Assembly: GCF_040939455.1 (NCBI RefSeq)
Contig: NC_134106.1
Coordinates: forward strand, 75,771,001 to 75,835,000
Length of the DNA stretch: 64,000 nucleotides
Origin: Microcebus murinus
Taxonomy: Eukaryota; Chordata; Mammalia; Primates; Cheirogaleidae
Direction of reading: 5' to 3'
Shown: positions 18,636-31,440 of the stretch, in pieces
How the letters are laid out: every line of letters starts with the position of its first letter
Position numbering within the stretch: position 1 is the first letter of the stretch
Program-made: the position numbers and the translations under genes
The notes under the pieces: model-generated
Databases searched by the model: none
The model's input: only the letters and a program-made list of their open reading frames with translations
Told to the model about the DNA's origin: nothing

Positions 18636-19374
18636 GGGATCTAAAAGCTGCTTGGAAATCCTGAAAGTGCCAGGGCAAGATTGCCTGGAGCATCACTGTC
18701 GGGCGGTCTGGACTGCCTGTTTAATGAGGGAATCTCAAACGTCATTACCTTAAATCTGTCCGTGGGTCTGGTCAGACTCCTCAGAGCAGAGAGAAAGGCT
18801 TGTGGGAGCCCAGAATGAGCGCGTCCGTCACAGACACTCCTGGACATCCCTAGATGCAGATGTCTCCAGGTTCACGAGGGGCTGGGGGCTGGGAGATCTC
18901 ACTCTCTCCAGAGAAATCTCCCAGCTATACACAGCGGAGGAGGGAATTTGGGGCTCTTATTCCTAATTAAACATATCTTCCAACAATTCCTATTCTACAC
19001 CCCCCTGCTCCCCAGAGCTGCCTGGTGTCGACAGTTCCTGAGCCTTGTGAGGCGTCTGTGCTGTAGCCTGGGTTGGTTCCAGCCTTTCCCCACTGCCTCC
19101 TCAGCATGCAGGGCTTTTTCTAGTCTGAAAAGCCAGCTACGTTTCTCCGTCTGATTCCCCACTTCCACAATTTTGTTGCTTTTGTCTCCCATCATTCCTG
19201 TCTTTGTAGGTTTGTGCTTTTAGAACCAACCTTCCTGTCACTGGAGTGTAGTTTCAAGAAGACGCTAAAGGAGATGTGTGTATTTAATCTGCCATATTTA
19301 CCCTTCCCCCAACACCCCCTCTTTATTTCAATCCACTGCAGTCTGGGTTGGAATCCTACAAAAACTGCTCCTTC

Positions 19375-19720
19375 CAGGTCACTCATTAACTCCTTCTTGC
19401 CAAATACAATGGACCTCAGTCTACCCTTATCTTCCTGGACTTCTTAGTGCTACCACCAGGCCTTCCCCCTGACACGGCCTCATTCCTGGGCTCTAGTGAC
19501 CAATCTCACGTCCTGGCCTTCCTCCTGCCTCCCTGGCTGCCTCTGCCCAGGTCCTTAGCTCCCTTAAATCTTGGGGACCTCCAGTACTCCATGTGAGACT
19601 GTCTTCTCTCTGTACCCCCCATTCTCCCTTGCAGGAATCCCTCAGGCACACGCCAAAGACTCCACTCCTCACCCGCCGCCCTCCCAAGCTCCAGATGCGC
19701 AGAGCGACTGCCCACCCTCA
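19375..19720 (+). mobile_element. L2 LINE ORF2 remnant
   Basis: CACTCATTAACTCCTTCTTGCCAAATACAATGGACCTCAGTCTACCCTTATCTTCCTGGAC resembles the RT-coding part of mammalian L2. Degraded, no intact frame. Confidence 0.45.
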
Positions 19721-19735
19721 GGCTGCTGATCTGGC

Positions 19736-19783
19736 GGGGGGGGGGGGGGGGGGGGGTGGGGGGTGGGGGGGGTGGGGGGGGGG
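19736..19783 (+). repeat. Interrupted poly-G tract (G-quadruplex-prone)
   Basis: Runs of 21, 6, 8 and 10 G are separated by single T bases. The complementary strand reads as polyproline in open frames, which is a composition artefact. Confidence 0.95.
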
Positions 19784-20929
19784 TCTGGGAGGCTTCCCTG
19801 AGGGGGTCTCGCTGGATCTGAGCAGGTCAAGGGAGGAGGGCGGAACATTCCCCGCACAGGTAATGCAGCCACAATGCAGAGGACACGTGTGAGACAAGAG
19901 GGAGCACATCAACTGTTAGGGACTTCCAGAGGCCAGTATGCTGCTGGGGGGCTGGGGTGGGAAGGGTGCCCCCAAGTCTCGTCAGTATGGCTACCTGGGT
20001 CCTTTCAAGCTCCGTCCCTCCTCTCCCGGCCCACTGTCATTGCCCTGGCTCCGTCAGAGTCTCCACACTCACCTCCTGCATTGCTGCAACAGCGCCCTGG
20101 GAGGTGTGTGCCTTTGGGGGCTTGTGGCTGAATCTGTCTCCCCTCCCATCCAGCCGAACTGCACATCGCAGCTGTCCCTGCTCCCAGTCTAACAAGGCTC
20201 CCAGACCCTTAGGATCAAATCCACACCCCTCACCGCCCAGGCAAGCCCATTTCTGAGATGGCCGTGCCTGCCTCACCTCCAGCCCCAGTCCTACTTGCTG
20301 CCGGACTGCTTGTCGTCTTAGAAGAAACTCAAGGGCCTCAAGACTTCCAGGCCCTCACACACCATGCAGGCCCTCCTGTGCTCACACCCTTCCTTGTGGG
20401 GACACCTTCATTCTGAGGCGCAGGAAGTCAGGACTTCAACATGTGAGATTCGGGGAATGCAATTCAGTCTGTAACATAAATAAATGGACCGACAACGGGA
20501 AGGAAAGGAAAGGAGGGCTCACCTCAGCTCTGAGGGAAAACATGGCGGCCAGTACCTAATGGTTTCCCAGAAACAAATTAAACTACTACCGATCCACTTA
20601 AACTCCTTGTCTCCCATCACTCCCCAACCCAGAACTTCCCAGAGGTGGCTGTGGTCTTCTGTTTGGTGCAAAACCATTCAGACCTTGCCGCCTGGGTGGA
20701 AGGACTACCTCGGCTCCTACCTGTAAAGCGAAGTGCCCTTAAGGTTGATGCATTGGAAGGTCTGGAGGGACACGCACTCACATCCCACGTGCTTACGTTC
20801 AGGGGTATGTTTGTGTCCCACAGTCTAAAGTGTGCTGTGACTGTTCTTCAACTTTTCTCTCCACACAAGCGTATGTCTTAGAGAGCTCTGCATGTCAGGA
20901 TAGATGCATCTTATTCATTGTTGACTAGG

Positions 20930-21690
20930 ACTGTCTGTCAATGGTCATTTACTTGTTTCATATTTTACCACTGTTTAAAAACAGTATTGTAATGAATTTC
21001 CTTCTGGGAGCATTTCTCCAGGGTAGATACTAAGAAGTAAAATTTCTGAGTAGTAGGTAGTACATATGCATTGTAAGTTTTAATAGATAATATTAAATGT
21101 GCCTAAAAAGTGTATTGAAAAAGACTATTTTTTTCTACCCCCTTACATATTATCAATATTCTTAATTTTTGTTAGAAAAACTGTTATTTGAAATCGTGGT
21201 TTCCTGATTGCTAGTATCAACACATCTTCCATATGTATATTGGTTATGTGTGTTTCTTTTTTCTTTATTTCTTTCTTTTGTTTTTTAGAGATGGGGGTCT
21301 TGCTCTGTCACCTAGGCTGGGGTTCAGTGGCATCATCATAACTCACTGCAGCCTCCCTCCAACTCCTGGGCTCAAGTGAACCTCCTGCCTCATCCTCCCG
21401 AGTAGCTGGTGCACACCACCACACCCAGCTAATTTTTCTATTTTTTGTAGCAATGAGGTCTCATTATGTTGCTTAGGCTGATCTCAAATTCCTGGCTTCA
21501 AGTGATCCTCCCGCTTCAGCCCCCCAAAGTGCTGGGATTACAGGCGTGAGCCACCACACCCATCCTTTTTGTGTTTCTTCTTATGAGAATCATCTATTTA
21601 TGGCCTTTGCCTATTTTTCTATGGGGTTTTCCTTCCCTCCCAATCTGACCCTCATATTTTAATATTATCTGGCAGTGTAGTTTATTGCAG
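20930..21690 (-). mobile_element. L1-like remnant interrupted by an Alu
   Basis: The flanks 20930-21250 and 21567-21690 have antisense old-L1 character, for example GAATTTCCTTCTGGGAGCATTTCTCCAGGGTAG and TATTTATGGCCTTTGCCTATTTTTC. The Alu at 21255-21566 interrupts it. Family assignment tentative. Confidence 0.4.
21255..21566 (-). mobile_element. Old dimeric Alu (AluJ-like, antisense)
   Basis: Antisense Alu: T-rich start, GAGATGGGGGTCTTGCTCTGTCACC, GCAGCCTCC, CCGAGTAGCTGG, then GTGCTGGGATTACAGGCGTGAGCCACC at the end. It lacks the strepsirrhine linker and is diverged, so it is an old copy. Confidence 0.9.
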
Positions 21691-21889
21691 AAAATTTTTT
21701 AATGTGGATATTGTCAAATGATCAATCTCCTTCTTCATGGCTTTGGCTTTTTGAGTTTAAGCAGACCTTCCCTATTTCCAGATCACAAGCATATTTTTCT
21801 AAGTTTTCTACTAATACTATAATAAATTCTTCATATGTATTTTATTTTGCTGCTCAGATAGTCTGGGTAAATCCTAAGCTCCTCCACTT

Positions 21890-22080
21890 ACTAGCTGGCA
21901 GCACCAGGTGCTGACTTGACCTGTTCCTCGGTCTTCTCGTCTGTTGTAGTCACATCTTGGTGCCGGGGTAAGGATCAAATGAGATGACGCAGGTGAAAGG
22001 CCTGGCGTGGAGCCTGGCCTACACACTGCTCCATCAGCATTGCTCATAAAATGACTGCTATTAATTATTGTACCAATTAG
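21890..22080 (-). repeat. MIR SINE remnant (antisense)
   Basis: CTCCACTTACTAGCTGGCAG, CTTCTCGTCTGTTGTAG, GGATCAAATGAGATGACGCAGGTGAAAGGCCTGGC follow the antisense MIR order. Confidence 0.7.
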
Positions 22081-22464
22081 TAATTGGCATACACATAAAT
22101 AATCACATATAAGCAGTATTAATAATAGAATTTGGTTATCATTGTTTTTACTTTTTCATGAAGTTTATTAGTCATTATAATTACTGCCAATATTGTGAGG
22201 TAATAGTCTAACTTTAATTATTTCCAAATTGGATAGAGGATTGCTCCAACAGATATCGTATGAAAGATATTGTAATTTCCCACACGTGTCTGGTTAACTT
22301 TCAGACTCTATCCTGTTCCAGTGATTTATTCGTCTAGTCTGGAATTGATGCCAACTTCTTAGGGATGCCAGTTTATTAGAGGTGTTGTAGGAACAAAATA
22401 GTCAATACACTAAAAAGAATGTCTGGCACAGAGCATGGCTGGTACATGCTCAACGATGTTTTTA

Positions 22465-22900
22465 ATTGACAAATAAAACATTTGTATATATTTATGGAGT
22501 ACACCATGATGCTTTGGCATATGTATACATTGTGGAATGATTAAGTCAAGCTAATTAACATATCCATTCTCTCATATACTTACTGTTTTTTGTGTGATGA
22601 GAACTTTTAAAATCTACTCTTTTATCAAATTTATAGTATACAATACATTGTTATCAACTATAGTCACCATGTTGTACAATAGATCTCCTGACTTATTCCT
22701 CCTGAAATTTTATGTCCTTGGACCAAGATCCCCTCAATTCCTCTCCCTCCCCCCCCCCACCCTCGTCCCTGGTAACAACAATTCTCCTCTCTGCTTCTGA
22801 GTTTGACTTTTTTAGATTCCACATATAAGTGAGACCATGCGGTATTTGTCTTTCTGTGCCTGGTTTATTTCACTTAGCATAAAATTCTCCAGCTTCCTGT
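22465..22900 (-). mobile_element. L1 3'-end remnant (antisense)
   Basis: Antisense L1 3' region: TGTATATATTTATGGAGTACACCATGATG, CTATAGTCACCATGTTGTACAATAG, a C-rich run near 22745-22765, CACATATAAGTGAGACCATGCGG, TTTCTGTGCCTGGTTTATTTCACTTAGCATAA. Confidence 0.85.
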
Positions 22901-24139
22901 GTTTTTTTTAATTTGTGCTCCATGCTTGGTATCTCTTTTATGTTACTTTTTCTAACTGGCCATTGCTGGGGTATTGGACGCCTTATGATTTTCTGTGGGG
23001 TCACCCCTATCTGGACACCTTGAGCCTTGCTTGCATTTGCTCTAAGAGTCTGCCATTGATCCCCTTAGATTGTCTAGGTGCACAATTGTGTCCCCTGGAG
23101 TGAAGACTGCTTTGTTCTTTCCTGTCCCTCCTCGGCTTGCTGTGCTGGGTCAACCCCAAGACAGAGTTGAATGGTGGACAGCAGGCATGCATATTCTGTT
23201 CCTTCTTGCAATGGAAAAGGTGTTTCTAAGGTTTCACCATTGAGTCCTAAGTTTACTCTGATAAGTTCCATTTATCACATTAAGGAAGTTCCCTTCTACT
23301 CCTAGTTTGCCATGAGATTATATCAAGAATGGGTGTGAATTTTATCAGCTTTTAGGGGCCTCTCTTTGGAGCTATCCCAAGGTTGTCTTCTTTTAAGCAG
23401 ATACTCTAGTAAGTTACATTGATAAGCTATTGTTGAAGCAGTCCTGGGATCATTGTTCCGACAGCCCTCTGCTTACCCTGACCCCACCTTTCACTGCTCA
23501 GGGTGAAAGACAACCCATGAACTCAGGCAAGTTTCACCAAGATCTGTGAGCGCCTTTCCTGGAAGGTAACTTCAGGGTACAGCATTGTGTACGTCTGCAC
23601 AGTTTCCTTGCCTGATAAATCTTTGGAGGTTGTGCTTGCTTATTGTTTAGTGATCAGATACACATCTCAAACCCTGAAGGAAGAAGGAACCAAGCCAGGT
23701 TATGGCTCAGACCTGTAATTTCTTCTTTAAGGGATATGACCAAGCATCAGCACACCACCATGCCCTCAAAGCCTGGCTGTGCATTGCACTCAAACCTCTC
23801 AGTGCCCACCTCTGGTGAGCCTCCAGCTGTGCCATCCAGGACATCCTGGCTCAGGCGAAATCGCACCCTGGCAGAGAGATGGCCTGAGAAGCCTTTTAAC
23901 TGGCTTCCATCTCTTGGTGTCTTGAAATTTCATCTCTCAGAGATCAAAGGAATCAAAGAAAAACTTCACCCAGAAAAACAATAATTCTTAATTTCCGCAG
24001 GCTCCAACACAGTAACATTATAATGTTCTTCAGCTGTGCCATACTTCATGAATATTTGGGATTTTGGCTTTTGGATGCATATATGTAATTGACATACAGT
24101 GTTCTTACGTGTGTTGCCTGGCCTTGGGGAGCTTTAAAT

Positions 24140-24258
24140 ACAGCCTTGGGTCCAAGCCCTGCAGATTCTAATCCACTTGCCCAGGGGTGGATACAGGAAT
24201 CCACATTGTAAGAGCTTTTCAGAGGATTCTTATGGACAGCCAGGTTTGAGAACCACTG
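24140..24258. mobile_element. MER5A-like hAT-Charlie DNA transposon fragment
   Basis: CCCTGCAGATTCTAATCCACTTG and the terminal TTTGAGAACCACTG (24245-24258) match one end of the MER5-type nonautonomous hAT elements. The other terminal inverted repeat is not recognisable. Confidence 0.6.
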
Positions 24259-24641
24259 ACTCAGAAAGTACTGGAAGGTCCTGGCTCAGCCTCGTCATCA
24301 CTGAGATCAGGGGTTGCTGGAGGTCTCGGAGATCACATGGGCACAATGGGCCTTACAGCAAGATCCTCTGGTGCCAGTTCTAGCCAGAGTGAAGCAGGAC
24401 CCAGTGTGACTGGGTGCACACTGCCAAGTCCAGTTCTCACTAGGAAGTCAGGGGACTCTCTGGTTTCATAAGCCTGTAGCTTCCACCCTGAGGGCCCTGG
24501 GGACTGGATCTGGGCATACATTTGCAGTCCAAACACCTATACACTCCATAGTCCTATTTTTCATAATGTATAGATGTATTCATGATGCCTATGTTAAAAA
24601 CATTGCTGTCTCAGAGCAGCTTTTTATAACCTATATCTCTA

Positions 24642-25056
<415 letters not shown>

Positions 25057-26854
25057 TGTTAACACATGGAAAAAGATCTTAACTCATGGGAAGGCTGGAA
25101 ATTCCTGGGGAGGGCCTCCCTGGAGCTAGCAGGGCCCCAAGGCTCACAAGCTGACAAGCAGCTGGCGCCCTGGCCACTAGGCAGGCTCACCACTCCCCTG
25201 CTCCCCCCCACTTGGGTGGCCAGCTGGCCGGGTGCGCTCAGGACTGAGTCATCCCAGTCTGTGCCAATGAGGGCTCTATTAGAGCGGAGGGGTCAGGGAC
25301 AGAGTGAGCCTTTGACCGTGGAACCACCTGGGGTGAGGGCACCATGGCTGCTGTCCTAGTGAACCCCTACCCTGCTCTGACACTTCAGGCTGCCTCTTAG
25401 ATTCTTAGCGGATCAGCCCACCCAACCCTGAGTGGAAGGGTCTAGGTGTTAATGGCCTCAAAGGCTTCTGTAAGGCCCACAGAGACACCATGAACAAGAC
25501 CTCCATGCCTGCCCAGCCTCATGGCAACCTCGGGGCCCTTCCCTAGGTGTGGGCAGGGGCTACGGATTGGCGTGATCTGGCGAATATCTGATTCATAGAC
25601 CCAAACAAAAAACGCACTGAAAGTCCCTCATGGCTCCCTGCTGAGAGGAGAGCAGACATTGTTCCCACGAGTCCCAGGGGCACAGTAAGCCCTGACAGTG
25701 CTGCCGACCTGTGGGCACGCAGGACCCGAGGTGCGCCTGAGTAAAGGACTGTGTTCTCCTGAACCCTCTCGAACCCCTGGTCCTCAGCAGCATGTTCCCC
25801 AAGCCCCTCCACTCCTGCTGGGAAATTCCATTTGGTCTAAACAGGTACATGCAGTTTCTGAGAAACAATCACTACCTCCACTTCACTTCAGAGGTCTTTT
25901 TGTTCTTTTCATGCCAACCAACATCCTGTTTTGCTGCAACGTGCATGACAGACGCTTCGAACTCTGCTTGTTTCCATTCTCAGAAGTCCTGCCACCTGTT
26001 TGCAGACTGCCTCCATCTCTGAGCCCTGCAAAGCCCCGTCCCTGCTCCAGTGCTTTGAAGCAGTTCCTTGGGAAGCCGCTGTGCAGCGGTCATAACAAGC
26101 GATTCCTCAGATCGTGTTCGTCTCAACAGACGGAAGGGAGGGCCCGGATGCAACCGGTGGCGAAGCAGTTTCTTGCTCTGCTGCAGGCTGCCAGGATGGC
26201 TCTGGGTGGGACAGAGACTCTACCTAACCCTGGGAACAGACGGGGAGGACTAGTGGAGGCCTGGCCACAGCCCAGGGTCCCAGAGGCAGGGATATGGCCC
26301 TCAGGGCAGGTGGGTGAGGACAGCTAGGGGCGGAGGGGAAGGCTTGTTGCCCAGCAGCTCAGGCTGGGCTAAGGAGGGCAGGGCCACAGAAGCCCTGGAC
26401 GGGGCAGGGCAGAATTCAGCATTCAGGAGACCACAAAGGATGGGGGAGCTAGGGGAACCCCCATAGGAGTGGGCTCAGCACCATTTCTGAAGCATTTGTA
26501 AGATGCTTTTGTAAGATAAAGATCTTAGTCTGATTTTCAGTTATATCTGCAATGTTCTTAAAGAGCCTCCTGGTTTATGTCTACTGAGCATGAATTGAGC
26601 TGCTCTCCAGAGATAAGAAAAAAATAACACAGCCCTGCTGTGTGGACACCCCATGGGTCCCGCTGGGGGGGAAAGGGCAGCTTTCCTTCCAAGGAATCCT
26701 CATTGCCAAAGACGCACCTTAAGCTGAAGGCTTAGAGCGGACTGCTCAGGCCACCTCCACTGGGTGTCCTGTGGGTGTGAGCTGATCTCGCAGGGAGGGG
26801 GGCCTTGTGCCCAGTGAATATCAAGATCTGTGCCCCATAAGCCTGAAGCCCCAG

Positions 26855-26950
26855 TTAATGATCACATGGTCTGTCCCCTTGTTTTAAAGATGGGGAAACT
26901 GAGGACCCAGAGGAAGCAGGAGCAGCCCCAGCCCACACAGCCCTCTTTTT
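26855..26950 (+). repeat. MIR SINE fragment
   Basis: TTTTAAAGATGGGGAAACTGAGGACCCAGAGGAAGC is the MIR core. Confidence 0.65.
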
Positions 26951-27239
26951 ATTATTCATGCATTGAATACAGGGCAGAGTTGGGCACTGTATCTCATCAT
27001 TTGGAAAGAAAATTGTTCCTTCTTTCAGCCCCTTAGTCTGTAGGGTCTCTCTTTGCATTATGCTACTAAAAAAGAACCGTCTGAAACTTTCCGGTGCCAC
27101 CTAATCCTTGTATCCCACTTTGTGCTTGAACATGAAGCTCGTGGGTTTTTCTACCTCAGATCGTGTTTAAAAACCCAATCACCTCAGACTGAGTGCCAGC
27201 GCCCTTCCCACCAGGTCCTGATGGGGGCACTTCCTCGAT

Positions 27240-27830
27240 GCTGCTCTCCCGGGCAGGGGAGGCTGGGGCCACACGGTGGTGTTCACCGAGCAAACAGCTG
27301 GCGGGGCTCGCTCACTCGCCCCCTTCGGAAAGCACGTAGTTCAGGCGAGGGCGTCTAGACCCCACAGAGCAGTCCTTGAACCCGGGGCAGCCGAGACTTT
27401 CCGGGAGGGTGGGACTCCTGGTGGAAAGGACCCAAGGCGCCTTCCTGCGCGCGGAGCCGGGCTGGCTGCCAGGTCTCCGGAGCGAGCGGGCGCCACCTGC
27501 GGCCCAAACACCGGCGCGCCTCGCCCCTTCCCCCCACCTGGCCTCCGGGCGGGAGCAGAGAGGTTTTGCCTGGCCCGGGAGCCAAGGATTGCCATCCTCG
27601 TCCTCGCCTGCAGCAGTCCCCGCCCCCGGTCGCTCCCCGGCCGGCAGGAGCGGGCGGCTTCGCGCGGCCCCAGGACTGCAGCGGGTGGGGGCTGGCCCGC
27701 CCAGCCCACGCGTGCCTGCGTCCCCTTCCTGCCTTCTCCACAAGCCCCCGCAGTCGCGACGTGTCCCAGGATGGCTCGGGCCCTGCCTGGCTCCCACAGC
27801 TCCTCCAGCTTTGGCTCTGAACTAGCAGTC
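27240..27830. promoter_or_regulatory. Orphan CpG island
   Basis: A roughly 500-600 bp block with dense CpG dinucleotides, densest at about 27290-27790. It includes CGGCGCGCC near 27512, CCCCGCCCCC near 27617 and several CGCG clusters, in an otherwise CpG-poor intergenic region. It lies about 16 kb past the MAL stop and 8 kb before the MRPS5 3' end, so it serves neither known promoter. Overlapping long open frames on both strands are what GC-rich DNA yields by chance. It could be the promoter of a non-coding transcript or an enhancer-like island; I cannot tell which. Confidence 0.75.
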
Positions 27831-28069
27831 GCCGCCCCCCCCCCACCAGCACACGCATGCAACTCCTATTCGTCCCTTAAGGCCCTACGCAAACATTCCT
27901 TCATTTCTTAGGGCTCCCCAAGCTTTCTTTCCAAAGATTTTCGAAACTCGGCGGCCTCCCCTTGACTCTCAGAGCTGGGCTTCTCCCTTCCATCCCCCAA
28001 AAGATTCCTGGATAAAAGAACTTTTCCAGCTTTATTGGGGCAGCCTGACGTTAGCAGCTTGGCAGTGGA

Positions 28070-28250
28070 CCCAGCCTGCCTGGGTGCCAACCCTGGCTTC
28101 ACCTTTTACTAGCTTTGTTATCTTGAGCGAGTTAATCTGGAATCTCAGCGCTCAAGGGCTATTAGTTTGGATAGGTGAGTGGATTTCAACACTGTCAAGT
28201 ACGCGTTAAATGCTTAGTAAATGTCACCTATTACTACCATGCTTACTGTA
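28070..28250 (-). repeat. MIR-like SINE remnant (antisense)
   Basis: CCAACCCTGGCTTCACCTTTTACTAGCTTTGTTATCTTGAGCGAG and TGCTTAGTAAATGTCACCTATTA suggest antisense MIR. Confidence 0.6.
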
Positions 28251-29215
28251 AAAAAAAAAATTAAAAGTTACAAGACATAAATATACACCAAACAATAATC
28301 TTGGTACGAATAAGGATCTCAATGAACATCAAAGTAAGGAGCAAGTCGCTGAGGGTCCTGAGTCACTGGTTTAGTGCTAAGAAAAAGGTAAGAGGTGCCT
28401 CTGCCCAGCACAGGTTGTGGAGTTATGGTAGCCCGTGTCATCACTGTGTGGTATAAAGACACCTAATCACTCATGCCGGGTGCCGGGTGCTTGGTTCTCA
28501 TTCCTGGCCAATTTTTGCCTTTTTCTGAAAAGATGAGCCTTTTAGAAGAGGCAGCACTGGGCTGAAGCTAGCTCCACCTTACAAGCCACACAGGTCCAAG
28601 AAGAGCCCCCAACTCAGCAGGCTCCACTCCCTGGACTGCCATGTCCCTTGCAGCCCGACAGCCACCACTCTCTCCTCTGTGTACCTGTCATTAGTGGGCA
28701 GTGTGGATTTTATGGGTAACAGTCAAGGGACGGAGAGCACATGACACACTTTCTGAAAGCTGAGACTGGAGGCTTGGGGTGGTGGATAGAGGAGTTAAAC
28801 AAGTCGATGGATTTTCAAGCCATAGTCCCCAGCTCCCATATGCTTCCTGCAGCTGCCCCACAACCCTGACATACACATTACGCTTGCTGTAAACCTCAGT
28901 TTGAATGCAGTGATCTGCAGCCAAAAGATGTTTGAAAACCCCTCTGGAGAAGAGAAGTGAATGTGATTCTTTTAAGATAGTCTTTGTAGTGCAAATCTGG
29001 AAGCTTAACTTGAATCACATTGCTAGTAGATCCTTACAGCCCCTGAAGATCCTAAGTCTAGCATTTCAAACAGGAATGATTTACCTGTGTGGTAGGCAAG
29101 CATTTCTAACTGCAAACTATTTCATTGGGTGGAGAGAGAAGTTTCTACTAGAATCATCAGTTTCTACATTGCAGCATTCAATAAGCAAACAGGGACTACT
29201 GTATTTGGGGAGCTC

Positions 29216-29236
29216 TCCCTGCCCCCTGGTGGTTGT
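29216..29236 (-). promoter_or_regulatory. Strong CTCF-like motif
   Basis: CCCTGCCCCCTGGTGGTTG contains TGCCCCCTGGTGG (29220-29232), the reverse complement of the canonical CTCF core CCACCAGGGGGCA. It sits in intergenic DNA 1.4 kb from the orphan CpG island. Motif evidence only. Confidence 0.55.
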
Positions 29237-29284
29237 AATTGTAACTCTTACAAAGTTTTCATGAGATTTAAATAACAAACCACT

Positions 29285-31440
29285 CTTTGGTAAGTCTTGA
29301 GGTGTCTACACACTGTGAAACCATCACCACAAACAATATAATGAACATATCTATCACCCCAAAAGTTGCTTCATGCCCCTTTGTAATCTCTCCCTCAAAC
29401 CCATTTTACCCCCACCCATCCCCAGGCAACTATTGATCGCTTTCTGTTACTATAGATTAGTTTCCACTTTCAAGAATTTTACATAAATGAAATTATACAG
29501 TGTGTGCTCATTTTTTTGGTATGGCTTCTTTCACTCAACGTAATTATTTTAAGGTTCAACCATGTTGTGATTCAGTAATTCATTCCTTTATTTATTATTT
29601 ATTTTTTGCTGAGTAACAATCCATTGTATGAATATACCACAATGTATGTATCCCTTCATCTGTTGATATACGTTGGCATTGTCCTCAGCTTTTGCTATTA
29701 CAAATAAAACCTCTATGAACATACATATATAAATACAAATTGTGGTATAGGGCAGTTGCTTTTGTTTCTCTTGGATTCATACCTAGAAAGGGAAAGACCA
29801 GGCTATATGGTTAAGTGTATTTTTAACATTTTAAGAAACTGCTGAACTATTTTCCAAAGTGGCTGTACCATTTTAGATTCCCACTAGCAATCCATGACTT
29901 TTGGTTGTTCCATATCTTCATCAACATTTGTTATAAGGATTTTTAGACATTTTAATAGATATGTAGTGGTATCTCTTAGTGGTTTTAATTGCATTTCCCT
30001 AATGATTGATAAGCATCTTCTCATATGCTTATATGCCATCTCTTTGGGGAAGTGTCCAAATCTTTTGCCCATTTTCATTGGGTTATTTCCTAATTACACA
30101 TTCTGAGAAGTCTGTATGTATTCTGAATACACATCCTTTATTAGGTACGTGTTTTGCAGATATTTTCTCCAGTGTGTGACTTATCTAGTCTCTGGAAAGG
30201 ACTTTTTCACACATTTAACAGTCTTTTGAAAAGAAGAAATTCTTAATTGTGATAAAGTCCAATTTATCAACATTTTATGGATTGTGCCTTTGATATTGTA
30301 GCTATGAAATCTTTGCCTAACCCAAAGTCACAAAGATTACTTCTATGTTTTCTTTTAGAAATTTAGTTTTGAGTTTTATATGTAAGCCTAGGAGACATCA
30401 TCAGTTAGCATTTGTAGATGGTTTGACAAATTGTTCAGAGCTCATTTCTGCCTGTGGATATCCATCTATTCCAGCAGCATTTCTTCTATCTTGTCTTCAT
30501 TGAATTTCCTTTGCATCTGTTGAAACTCAGATGACCATATCCTTCTCTTTCATTGATCTGTGTCTGTCTATCTTGCTGCCAGCACCACAAAGTCAGTCAC
30601 TATAGCTTTAAAGTCAGTTCAGTTCAAAATAATTTTGAAATAATTTTATTTCAAAATTCAAAATAATTCAAAACAATTTATTTCAAAATTCAAGGGGAAA
30701 TAATTTTAAAATAATTTCCCCTTTTAATTTTTGCTCTTTATCATGGTTACTTAGAAATATGTCATTTTGTTTCCAAATATTCAGATTTTCTAATTTAAAA
30801 CCATCATGATCAGGAAATATACTCTGTGTGACTTGAATCCTTTTAAACATTTCATGATTTGTTTTATGGCCCAGAACACAGCCCATCTTGGCAAATGTCC
30901 TGTATGCCCTTGAAAATAATATACATTTTTGTTGGTGGTGGTGGAGTGTTCTATAAGTCAATGAGGTCAAGTTGGTTGATACTATTTTTTGTGTCTTCTA
31001 TACTCTTAACAATTTTATGTTAATTTGCACCAATTATTGTGAGAGAGAGGTGTTAAAATCTCTATTAATTGTGGCTCTATTTCTCATTGCATTTCTGTCA
31101 GTTTTTGCTTCATATACTTGAAGCTCTATTTTTAGGTGCCTAAATGTTTAGGACTGTTACGCTGTCTCAATAAATTAACCCTTTATTATTGTAAAGTGGC
31201 CCTTCATCCCTAGTAGTATTCCTTGCTCTGAAATCTACATTGCCTAAAATTAACATGCCATCAGCTTTCTATAGACTGTTAGCATGTTTTTTTTTCCTTA
31301 TCCTCTTATTTTTAACCTACTAGTCTTTATATCTAAAGTTGGTTTCTTGTAGGCAGCATATAATTGGGTTTTGCTTAAATGAAATCTAGCAATCTTTACT
31401 GTTTAATTGGCTTCTTTAGAATTCTGGTTTCTGGGCCAGT
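29285..31440 (-). mobile_element. Long L1M remnant (antisense)
   Basis: Antisense L1 3' to 5' order is visible. First come 3' UTR-like landmarks (CAGGCAACTATTGATCGC, AATTATACAGTGTGTG, CCATTGTATGAATATACCAC). ORF2 antisense landmarks follow (TTATGGCCCAGAACACAG, GTGTTCTATAAGTCAATGAGGTCAAGTTGG, TTTCTTGTAGGCAGCATATAATTGGG). It is heavily mutated with no open frame. An AT-rich array with a palindrome lies at 30620-30723. Confidence 0.8.

Noticed and set aside
19593..19912. Glycine-rich and proline-rich frames across the poly-G tract
   Set aside because: Homopolymer artefacts of the G run on the two strands.
23643..23984. 113-residue + strand frame in intergenic DNA
   Set aside because: No domain recognised and no supporting exon or promoter signal. 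Left unannotated.
25698..26327. 209-residue + strand open frame
   Set aside because: No recognisable domain, no clear promoter or splice context, and an overlapping second open frame. Too little to call a gene.
27276..27911. Overlapping frames of 149-211 residues on both strands in the CpG island
   Set aside because: Stop codons are rare in GC-rich DNA. The translations are Ala/Pro/Arg/Gly-rich without motifs, and several frames are open at once, which argues for composition, not coding.
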